Of a DNA stretch of 5,297 nucleotides, positions 1 through 5,297 are shown piece after piece. Within the stretch, counting starts at the first letter, position 1; each line of letters begins with the position of its first letter. The notes under the pieces were generated by a model, which saw nothing but the letters and a program-made list of their open reading frames with translations, did not search any database and had not been told where the DNA came from. A program made the translations under genes and the position numbers. Source of the stretch: Gammaproteobacteria bacterium (GTDB lineage: Bacteria; Pseudomonadota; Gammaproteobacteria; Steroidobacterales; Steroidobacteraceae); NCBI GenBank assembly GCA_030039615.1, contig JASHVF010000380.1, positions 1 through 5,297 of the forward strand, read 5' to 3'.

Positions 1-1492
1 TGTGCGCCGGGGCGGCCGGCGGCAGCGCCGCGGCGCCCGGTGCCAGTGTGGCGATCCCGGCCAGTCGGTTATCGAGCTCGGTGACCGCGGCCGCAGCCAT
101 GCGCGAGACGGTCTGGTCGGCGGAGGCCGCCTGCGCCTGCAGCTCCGCGCGCACCTGATCGGCGCGCGTCTCGTCGACCACCTTGGAGAGCGCCTGCATC
201 GCCTCGATGCGGATCTCGCGCTCGGGGCGCGCCACCAGCGGCAGCAGCTCGTCCACCAGCTTGCTGTCGCCGAGCTTGCCGAGTGCGCGCACCACGATCG
301 GCGTGGACTTGCCGGGGCTGCCGGTGTGCAGCATCTCCATGAGGCGCGGTACCGCACGCTTGCTGCCGATCTCGGCGAGCGCATCCACGGCGCGCTCGCT
401 CACCCACCAGTCGCTGTCGCGCGTCGCCTGGATGAGCGAGTCGACCGCGCGCTCATCCTTGGTCTGGTTGAGGATCTCGATGGCCGCGCGGCGGATGTCC
501 TCGTCCTTGTCGCGCACCAGCTGCAGCACCGCCTCGATCACCTTCGGTCCGCCGATCTTGCCGAGCGCGTCGGCGGCGCGGCTGCGCACCCACCAGTCGC
601 TGTCCTTGAGCGCCTCCAGCAGGAACTTGACCGACTTGGCGTCACCGATCTCGTTCAGCACCTCGACCGCCGCACGGCGCGCGTTCTCGTTCTCGTCCTT
701 GAGCACCGGGATCAGGTGGCGGATGGACTCGGGATTGTTGGCCTTGATGACCACGTCGACGGCCTTGTTGAGCACGTCGATTTCCGGATCGCGCAGCAGC
801 GCGCACACCCGCTCGACGTCGATGGGACCGTCCATGCGCTGCAGCGCCGAGAGCGTCGCGCCGCGAATCAGCTTGTTCGGGTCCTTGAGCAGGCCCTGCA
901 GCGCGCTCTGGACCTCCGGCGTGTTGAAGCGTCCGAGCGTATTGATGATGTGAACGCGGGCGATCGGGTCCTTGCCCTGCACGCGGCCGATGAGCTCCGG
1001 GAGCGAGCTCTTGTCGGCGATCTCGCCGATGACGCGGAACAGCGCCGCCTTCTCGTTCGGCTCCTGCGCGTAGGCCGCGGTGAGCAGCTCGCGTACCGTG
1101 AAACGGGACTTCTGCGCGTTGATCACATCGAGCAGTGCGGACTTGGAGATGCCCTGGGTATTGAGCGCATCGAGCAGCAGGTGCGCCGGGTAGTCGCGAT
1201 TGCCGCTCAGGGCCCAGGAGATCCCCGAGACCACGCGCGGACTGCCCTCGACCAGCCCGCGCATGAATTGCGGGAAGGTCTTCTGGCTCACCAGCGAGCC
1301 GAGCACGTCGACGAGCGCCATGGTCGCGCCCTTGTCGGCCTCGGGAAGCGAGGCAAATATCGATTCGATGGCGCCGGGACCGATCTGCTTGAGCGCCGCC
1401 ACTGCCTTCTGCGTCGCGGGGCTCGACGCATCACTCGAGGTGCGGATCTCCGTGATCAGTCGGTCGGCACGCAGGTTCGAGAAGAAGCTCAT
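1..1492 (-). CDS. HEAT-repeat protein, 3' end beyond window
   Basis: Reading the minus strand from the ATG at 1492 gives 497 open codons with no stop before the left edge, so the C-terminus is missing. The protein begins MSFFSNLRADRL. From about residue 140 to 440 it is built of roughly 31-residue helical repeats with the HEAT/PBS-lyase-like pattern D..VR..A..AL..IG; clear units lie near residues 265-283, 296-314, 328-345, 358-376 and 395-410. Two units share a DSDWWV motif (W300-W301 and W362-W363). After residue 480 the chain turns into an Ala/Pro-rich stretch, which looks like a linker to a further domain outside the window. HEAT arrays are usually protein-binding scaffolds; no catalytic residues are visible and the partner is unknown. 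The ribosome site is weak (GGCGGA about 8 bases upstream), but no in-frame ATG lies just upstream. The gene diverges from mrp. The HEAT call is sure, the function is not. Confidence 0.88.
   Translation of the reverse strand, partial: MSFFSNLRADRLITEIRTSSDASSPATQKAVAALKQIGPGAIESIFASLPEADKGATMALVDVLGSLVSQKTFPQFMRGLVEGSPRVVSGISWALSGNRDYPAHLLLDALNTQGISKSALLDVINAQKSRFTVRELLTAAYAQEPNEKAALFRVIGEIADKSSLPELIGRVQGKDPIARVHIINTLGRFNTPEVQSALQGLLKDPNKLIRGATLSALQRMDGPIDVERVCALLRDPEIDVLNKAVDVVIKANNPESIRHLIPVLKDENENARRAAVEVLNEIGDAKSVKFLLEALKDSDWWVRSRAADALGKIGGPKVIEAVLQLVRDKDEDIRRAAIEILNQTKDERAVDSLIQATRDSDWWVSERAVDALAEIGSKRAVPRLMEMLHTGSPGKSTPIVVRALGKLGDSKLVDELLPLVARPEREIRIEAMQALSKVVDETRADQVRAELQAQAASADQTVSRMAAAAVTELDNRLAGIATLAPGAAALPPAAPAH
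401..604. repeat. 18-bp direct repeat pair inside the HEAT gene
   Basis: The 18-base string CACCCACCAGTCGCTGTC occurs at 401-418 and again, identical, at 587-604. The spacing is 186 bases, or 62 codons, which equals two HEAT units. On the coding (minus) strand both copies encode the DSDWWV motif. The repeat therefore reflects duplicated protein units and is not a regulatory or mobile element. Confidence 0.8.
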
Positions 1493-1561
1493 GCGGCGGT
1501 TCCGCCCGCCATGGGCCGGGGCGGGCCGACACGCCCGGCGCGCGGACGTGCGAGTCCCCGA

Positions 1562-1577
1562 GCGGCCGGGCGGCCGC
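1562..1577. repeat. GC-rich inverted repeat in HEAT leader
   Basis: GCGGCCG at 1562-1568 and CGGCCGC at 1571-1577 are perfect 7-base inverted arms around a 2-base centre. If the HEAT gene is transcribed from the candidate promoter near 1640, this lies in its roughly 140-base leader. Such repeats arise easily in DNA of this composition, so a function is not established. Confidence 0.45.
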
Positions 1578-1607
1578 GGGTGGGTCCGTTGTGGGGCGCG
1601 GATGTAG

Positions 1608-1621
1608 TCAAGCGTGCTTGA
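1608..1621. promoter_or_regulatory. 14-bp palindrome, possible operator
   Basis: TCAAGC-GT-GCTTGA is a perfect inverted repeat with 6-base arms and a 2-base centre, in the shape of a site for a dimeric helix-turn-helix regulator. It lies about 10 to 23 bases downstream of the predicted start point of the minus-strand HEAT transcript and upstream of the mrp promoter. No regulator is encoded in the window and I cannot assign the site to a known family. Confidence 0.35.
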
Positions 1622-1637
1622 GCGACGGCTCGGCGCA

Positions 1638-1646
1638 ATTATGCCA
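1638..1646 (-). promoter_or_regulatory. Candidate extended -10 promoter for HEAT gene
   Basis: Read on the minus strand, 1646 to 1638 gives TGGCATAAT, an extended -10 element (TGn followed by CATAAT, five of six matches to TATAAT). No good -35 hexamer is found at 16 to 18 bases, which is tolerable for extended -10 promoters. The start point would fall near 1631, leaving a leader of about 140 bases before the ATG at 1492. Confidence 0.4.
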
Positions 1647-1672
1647 CAGCCCTGCAACCGGGCCGGGTTGGG

Positions 1673-1678
1673 TACAAT
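1673..1678 (+). promoter_or_regulatory. Candidate -10 box for mrp-dcd
   Basis: TACAAT matches the -10 consensus at five of six positions and sits 30 bases before the mrp start codon, giving a short leader of about 25 bases. The -35 region is poor: CTGCAA at 1652-1657 matches three of six bases with a 15-base spacer. The candidate rests on the -10 hexamer, its position and its contrast with the surrounding GC-rich sequence. Confidence 0.4.
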
Positions 1679-1708
1679 TCCCGGCCTGACCTTTCGGATT
1701 CTTCAAAC

Positions 1709-2809
1709 ATGACCCCCGAGCCCCCCGTGAACGCCGTGCGCGCCGCGCTCGACGCCTATCTTGATCCGTACCTCGGCGAGACGCTCGGCTCGGTACAAGC
1801 GGTGCGCGAGCTGCGTGCCGTGGAGGGCGGAGGTTACACCGCGCGGCTCGTCCTGGGTTATCCCACCGGCGGCTACGCGGACGAGCTGCGCGCCGCGCTC
1901 GCCGCCGCCCTGTCGGCGGCCGGTCTGCACGCGCCGCTCACCATCGAGCTCGAATCCGAGATCGGCGCGCACGCCGTGCAGCGGGGTCTGAAGCCGCTCG
2001 GCGACATCCGCAACGTCATCGCCGTCGCCTCCGGCAAAGGGGGCGTCGGCAAGTCGACCGTGGCGGTGAACCTGGCGCTCGCCTGGGCGGCCCAGGGCGC
2101 GCGCGTCGGCCTCCTCGACGCCGACATCTACGGGCCCAGCCAGCCACTGATGCTCGGGCTCGCCGGGCAGCGGCCGGCGAGCGCCGACGGCAAGCACCTG
2201 CAGCCGCTCAAGGCCCACGGCGTGAGTGCCATGTCGATCGGCTTCCTGGTGGATGCCGAGCAGCCCATGGTGTGGCGCGGACCGATGGTGACCCAGGCGC
2301 TCACCCAGCTGCTCGGCGAGACGCAGTGGGGCGCACTCGACTATCTCGTGGTCGACATGCCCCCCGGCACCGGCGACATTCAGCTGACCCTCGCGCAGCG
2401 TGTGCCGGTCGCGGGCGCGGTGATCGTTACCACGCCGCAGGACATCTCGCTGGCCGATGCCCGCAAGGGGCTCAAGATGTTCGAGAAGGTCTCGGTCCCG
2501 GTGCTCGGCGTGGTCGAGAACATGAGCGTGCACGTCTGCGCCAGCTGCGGGCACGTCGAGCATATCTTCGGCGCCGGGGGCGGAGCGCGCATGGCGCAGC
2601 AATACGGTGTGCAGCTGCTCGGCGAGCTGCCGCTCGATGCGCATATCCGCGAAGAGACCGACGGCGGGCGTCCGACGGTGATCGCGGCTCCGGACTCGGC
2701 GCGCGCGCGCTGCTATCTCGAGATGGCGCGCCGCACCGCCGGCGCACTGGCGCGGCGCGCGCGCGACCGCAGCAGCGTATTTCCCAGGATCGTCATCGAA
2801 GAGACGTGA
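1709..2809 (+). CDS. apbC: Iron-sulfur cluster carrier ATPase Mrp/ApbC
   Basis: The 366-residue protein is a Mrp/NBP35-type P-loop ATPase, which in this family holds a 4Fe-4S cluster at the dimer interface and passes it to apoproteins in the cytoplasm. Residues 1 to about 88 form the MIP18/FSCA-like N-terminal domain. The ATPase domain follows, with the deviant Walker A GKGGVGKST at 109-117, the LLDADIYGPSQP motif at 135-146, VWRGPM at 188-193, and VVDMPPGTGD at 214-223. The cluster-binding CxxC is C277 and C280. Length and motif order are normal for the family. The start is the ATG at 1709; its ribosome site is weak (GGA about 10 bases upstream). The stop TGA shares its last base with the ATG of the downstream deaminase gene, so the two are probably co-transcribed and translationally coupled. 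Identity is confident; the symbol mrp is equally used. Confidence 0.95.
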   Translation: MTPEPPVNAVRAALDAYLDPYLGETLGSVQAVRELRAVEGGGYTARLVLGYPTGGYADELRAALAAALSAAGLHAPLTIELESEIGAHAVQRGLKPLGDIRNVIAVASGKGGVGKSTVAVNLALAWAAQGARVGLLDADIYGPSQPLMLGLAGQRPASADGKHLQPLKAHGVSAMSIGFLVDAEQPMVWRGPMVTQALTQLLGETQWGALDYLVVDMPPGTGDIQLTLAQRVPVAGAVIVTTPQDISLADARKGLKMFEKVSVPVLGVVENMSVHVCASCGHVEHIFGAGGGARMAQQYGVQLLGELPLDAHIREETDGGRPTVIAAPDSARARCYLEMARRTAGALARRARDRSSVFPRIVIEET

Positions 2810-4002
2810 TGCAGCCAGGCCGGCCGGAAGCAGCTGCTTTGCCCGAAACGCCGGGCCGCTCGGCGGTGTACACGGGCATCCTGCCGTGCCAGAAGATCAG
2901 CGAGATGGTGGCGAACGCGGAGATTGCTCCGGCAGGCATCCTGTCCGACGTTCTCCCGGATCAGGTACAGCCCGCCAGCATCGACCTGCGGCTCGGCGAG
3001 CGGGCGTATCCCGTCGATGCCAGCTTCCTGCCGGGGGAAGGCGCCAGGGTGCTGGAGAAGATGCGCGAGCTCGATGCCGACTTTGACAGCTTCGGCATGG
3101 ACCTCGGCAGCGGGGCCGTGCTGGAAAAGGGCCGCGTCTATGTCGTGCCGCTGCTTGAGTCGATCCGCCTGAAGAGCGAAGTCGCGGCATTCGCCAATCC
3201 CAAGAGCTCGACCGGACGCCTGGACATTCTGACGCGCCTCATTGCCGACGAGGCGACGCTGTTCGATCAGGTCAGGGAAGGGTACCAGGGTCAACTCTAC
3301 CTGGAGGTGGCTCCGCGGAGCTTCAGCGTCGTAGTCAGAACGGGAACCCGGTTGAACCAGCTGCGATTCCGTCGCACCAGGGGCGAAGCGCCGCGAGCCA
3401 TCACCGCGAGCGACTGGCGACAACTGCTGAGCGAAGGACAGATCTCCGATAGCGCCCAGGTGAGCGAACGCACCGGCTACCTGCCGTTCTCGATCGACCT
3501 GGTCGGTTCCGGCGAGGACGGCTGTCTGATCGGCTGGCGGGCGAAGAAGCATGCCAGGCGTATCGACTTCGACAGACGCGGCTACGACCCGCTCGACTTC
3601 TGGGAACCGATTCACTTTCATCGGCGCGCCTCGCTCGTTCTGGACCCCGACGAGTTCTACATCCTGATGACCAAGGAGCCGATCGCCGTGCCGCCGGATT
3701 TCGCGGCGGAGATGCTGCCGTACGATACGCGTGCCGGCGAATTCCGCGTTCACTATGCGGGGTTCTTCGATCCCGGCTTTGGCTGGGATCCGCTTACAAA
3801 GAAGGCGGGCAGCAGTCGCGGTGTTCTGGAAGTGCGCTCGCACGAAGTGCCATTTGTTCTCGAGGATGGCCAGCGGGTCGGCTGGCTGCGTTACGAGCGG
3901 ATGGCGGAGCGTCCACACGCCCTCTACGGCCGCGACATCGGCTCGCACTATCAGGGGCAGGATCTGAGGCTGGCCAAGCAGTTCAAACAGCCTCGACTCT
4001 AG
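2809..4002 (+). CDS. dcd: dCTP deaminase, tandem two-domain form
   Basis: The 397-residue protein matches the long dCTP deaminase type (Pfam 2'-deoxycytidine 5'-triphosphate deaminase, PF06559), which makes dUTP for dTMP synthesis. It carries two dUTPase-fold units, while classical Dcd is a single unit of about 190 residues that trimerises. Unit 1 has QPASIDLRLG at 54-63, KSSTGR at 132-137 and GQLYLE at 161-166; by hand alignment to E. coli Dcd, S133, R137 and E166 match catalytic S111, R115 and E138. Unit 2 has DPGFG at 321-325, E341 in GVLEVRS and R308, but the serine position is proline (P304). The start ATG overlaps the mrp stop by one base, with GAAGAG five bases upstream; the first 20 residues look like a non-conserved extension, so a later start is possible. 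G+C is about 63%, below the neighbours. Whether the product also hydrolyses dUTP cannot be told. Confidence 0.9.
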   Translation: MQPGRPEAAALPETPGRSAVYTGILPCQKISEMVANAEIAPAGILSDVLPDQVQPASIDLRLGERAYPVDASFLPGEGARVLEKMRELDADFDSFGMDLGSGAVLEKGRVYVVPLLESIRLKSEVAAFANPKSSTGRLDILTRLIADEATLFDQVREGYQGQLYLEVAPRSFSVVVRTGTRLNQLRFRRTRGEAPRAITASDWRQLLSEGQISDSAQVSERTGYLPFSIDLVGSGEDGCLIGWRAKKHARRIDFDRRGYDPLDFWEPIHFHRRASLVLDPDEFYILMTKEPIAVPPDFAAEMLPYDTRAGEFRVHYAGFFDPGFGWDPLTKKAGSSRGVLEVRSHEVPFVLEDGQRVGWLRYERMAERPHALYGRDIGSHYQGQDLRLAKQFKQPRL

Positions 4003-4057
4003 GAGTCTCACGCGTGTCGCCTGGCCGACCCGCCTGCCTCACTGGCGGCTGAGACTC
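4003..4057. terminator. Inverted repeat at convergent gene ends
   Basis: GAGTCTCA at 4003-4010 and TGAGACTC at 4050-4057 are perfect 8-base inverted arms. Inside them CCGCC at 4030-4034 and GGCGG at 4044-4048 can form a second hairpin with a 9-base loop. A third element, GACTC at 3995-3999, competes for the first arm. The structure spans the 36-base gap between the two convergent genes, plus the last codons of the minus-strand gene, where a shared bidirectional terminator would be expected. There is no T-tract on either side, so intrinsic termination is not proven; it may instead be a 3'-end stabilising structure. Confidence 0.4.
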
Positions 4058-4761
4058 TCGATCTCCATGGTCCACTGCACGTCGTCGCCGCGGGTCTGCT
4101 GCACCTTGATCGGGATGTAGCCCTGGCTGGGCGCGCACCAGAAGCGTGTGATGCGCGGCGAGCCGGTTTTCTGCGAGCGGTACACCACCGTGGCGATCGC
4201 ACCCATGGGCGTCTCGAGCGTGGCTTCGCCGTCGCGCGTGAACTGGTACTGACGGGTGCCGTTGCCGTCGATGATGCGGAAGCTGCTCGGGGTGCGGCCT
4301 GCGAGCAGCTCCACCGTCAGCGCGAGCTGCACCGAGGCGTCGTCGCGCACGTCGGCGGTGAGCGGCAGATCTACCTGCGCACCCTCGTAGGTCCCGGTGA
4401 CGCGCTGCGCTCTCCAGTCGTAGACGAGGTCGACGGACTTCGCGCTCTCGCCGCCTTCGGACTTGTAGCTGAGCGGCTGCACCCCGGAGCTCGTCACCCG
4501 CACGACGCTCACCTGGTGCGGCGGGAAGACGCCCGCGGCGAGGCGCCCCAGACCGCGCGGCGAGCTGCTCGAGGTGTAGGTCCAGGTATCGCCCGTCTGC
4601 TCGAGCTTGAGCTCCGAAACCGCGACGGTCATCCCGTGCCAGATGCCGCGGTAGCTCGCCTGGTAGGGTCTGAGTTCATCGGCGCGCGCGGCCTGCGCCA
4701 CCAGAGCGAGCAGCGCGATGAGCAGCGCGCTCGAGCCACGGATCACGCACGCTGTGCTCAC
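4039..4761 (-). CDS. DUF3108 family secreted protein
   Basis: The 240-residue protein resembles the DUF3108 family, a set of beta-rich envelope proteins of unknown function often encoded beside purN in Proteobacteria. I chose the GTG at 4761: it has GGAG five bases upstream and overlaps the purN stop by four bases (GTGA), a typical coupled start. An ATG at 4809 is in frame but would place 16 odd residues ahead of the signal peptide. From the GTG, residues 1-27 form a Sec signal peptide: a short n-region with R8, a hydrophobic core ALLIALLALVA (12-22), and a cleavage site after A25-R26-A27. There is no lipobox cysteine, so the mature protein should be periplasmic or exported. The mature part starts DELRPYQASYRG and contains alternating beta-type segments and a late WCAPSQGYIPIKVQQ motif. 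No catalytic motif is seen. Confidence 0.82.
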   Translation of the reverse strand: MSTACVIRGSSALLIALLALVAQAARADELRPYQASYRGIWHGMTVAVSELKLEQTGDTWTYTSSSSPRGLGRLAAGVFPPHQVSVVRVTSSGVQPLSYKSEGGESAKSVDLVYDWRAQRVTGTYEGAQVDLPLTADVRDDASVQLALTVELLAGRTPSSFRIIDGNGTRQYQFTRDGEATLETPMGAIATVVYRSQKTGSPRITRFWCAPSQGYIPIKVQQTRGDDVQWTMEIESLSRQ

Positions 4762-5297
4762 GGAAACTCCTCGACTATGGGGGCGCTGAGCGGCCGGCCG
4801 TCGAGCCACGGCCCGCCGTCACGCCATGCGAGGCGCCCGCTGGCGAACCAGCCGAGCGCCCGCGGGTAAATGATGTGCTCACTTGCCAGTACGCGCGCGG
4901 CCAGCACGGCTTGCGTGTCGCCGGGCCGCACCGGCACGCGCGACTGCAGCACCACCGGACCGGCGTCGAGCTCCGGTATGACGAAATGCACGCTGGCGCC
5001 GTGGGTCGCATCGCGCGCCTCGAGCACGCGCCGGTGCGTGTCCAGGCCGCGGTAGCGCGGCAGCAGCGAGGGGTGGATGTTGAAGAGCCGCCCGAGGTAA
5101 CGCGCCACGAACTCACCCGACAGTACGCGCATGAAGCCGGCGAGCGCGATCGCCTCCGGCCGATAGCGCTCGAGCACGTCCGCGAGCGCGCGCTCGAAAG
5201 GTTCGCGTCCGCCCGCCGGCGCCACGGTCGCGGTCTCGAGGCCGCGCGCGCGCGCCGTGTCGATACCGCCGGCGCCGGCGCGGTCGGCGATCACCGC
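4758..5297 (-). CDS. purN: Phosphoribosylglycinamide formyltransferase PurN, 5' end beyond window
   Basis: PurN transfers the formyl group of 10-formyltetrahydrofolate to GAR, the third step of de novo purine synthesis, in the cytoplasm. The window holds the last 179 residues; the frame is open to the right edge, and by alignment to E. coli PurN about 33 N-terminal residues, with the phosphate-binding glycine loop, lie outside. The first visible residues, AVIADRA, match the family's AVISNRA strand. The active-site triad is intact: Asn and His of NIHPSLLPRY (codons at 5081-5079 and 5075-5073) and Asp of ELDAGPV (codon at 4967-4965), with HGASVHFV between. The C-terminal EHIIYPRALGWFASGRL and WLDGRPL segments are also typical. 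The TGA stop overlaps the GTG of the DUF3108 gene by four bases. In many bacteria purM precedes purN; that side is not visible here. Confidence 0.95.
   Translation of the reverse strand, partial: AVIADRAGAGGIDTARARGLETATVAPAGGREPFERALADVLERYRPEAIALAGFMRVLSGEFVARYLGRLFNIHPSLLPRYRGLDTHRRVLEARDATHGASVHFVIPELDAGPVVLQSRVPVRPGDTQAVLAARVLASEHIIYPRALGWFASGRLAWRDGGPWLDGRPLSAPIVEEFP

Larger units (their letters stand above)
1493..1708. other. Divergent intergenic region
   Basis: These 216 bases separate the start codons of the divergent HEAT and mrp genes. The half next to the HEAT gene (about 1493-1600) is extremely GC-rich and rich in short inverted repeats, for example CGGGC at 1522-1526 against GCCCG at 1533-1537. 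The half next to mrp (about 1605-1708) is less GC-rich and carries the AT-rich hexamers expected of promoters on both strands. I found no credible small gene in it. Confidence 0.7.

Noticed and set aside
1570..1577. GCGGCCGC palindrome
   Set aside because: It is an 8-base GC palindrome expected by chance at this base composition; it is mentioned only as part of the larger inverted repeat at 1562-1577.
2..1621. Open frame of 539 codons on the plus strand
   Set aside because: It lies opposite the HEAT gene and is rich in Arg, Leu, His and Asp with no recognisable domain. Its length is explained by GC-rich codon positions of the minus-strand gene, whose repeats are clear.
1703..2644. Minus-strand frame of 313 codons opposite mrp
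   Set aside because: It is antisense to an unmistakable Mrp ATPase, with low-complexity His/Arg/Gly-rich translation and no motif.
2272..2808. Upstream extension of the dcd frame by 179 codons
   Set aside because: The frame is open by chance across mrp. The ATG at 2809 has a ribosome site and the normal one-base overlap, and the upstream translation is Arg/Ala-rich noise.
2713..4011. Minus-strand frame of 432 codons opposite dcd
   Set aside because: It is antisense to the deaminase, whose motifs are conserved in the plus frame; the antisense translation resembles no family.
4762..4809. ATG at 4809 as start of the DUF3108 gene
   Set aside because: It would put 16 Arg/Pro-rich residues before a well-formed signal peptide and overlap purN by 52 bases. 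The GTG at 4761 has a GGAG site and a four-base overlap.

Overview
This is a high-GC window, about 72% G+C in most coding stretches by hand count of sampled 60-base blocks. Its gene content is housekeeping. The mrp/apbC-dcd pairing and the purN gene followed by a DUF3108 gene are arrangements I associate with Gammaproteobacteria (also Betaproteobacteria for purN-DUF3108), so a high-GC gammaproteobacterium is the most likely source. That assignment is inference from gene order and protein style, not from a marker gene.

Layout. Positions 1-1492 (minus strand) hold the N-terminal 497 codons of a long HEAT-repeat protein that runs off the left edge. Positions 1493-1708 are a divergent intergenic region with a candidate promoter on each strand and several inverted repeats. 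Positions 1709-2809 (plus) encode an Mrp/ApbC-type iron-sulfur cluster carrier P-loop ATPase. Its stop overlaps by one base the start of a 397-residue, two-domain dCTP deaminase at 2809-4002 (plus). A 36-base convergent junction follows. Positions 4039-4761 (minus) encode a secreted DUF3108 protein whose GTG start overlaps by four bases the stop of purN (4758 to beyond 5297, minus), which is cut off at its 5' end by the right edge.

How the genes work together. Two translationally coupled pairs are visible: mrp-dcd and purN-DUF3108. The first joins Fe-S cluster delivery to dUMP/dUTP supply by adjacency only. The second joins a de novo purine enzyme to an envelope protein of unknown role. The most notable point is that the dcd position carries the long tandem-domain deaminase (the PF06559-like type I associate mainly with Alphaproteobacteria) instead of the usual single-domain protein of about 190 residues. 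It does so in DNA of clearly lower G+C (about 63%), which suggests replacement by transfer. I see no mobile element, CRISPR array, rRNA or tRNA gene, and no convincing undescribed multi-gene system.
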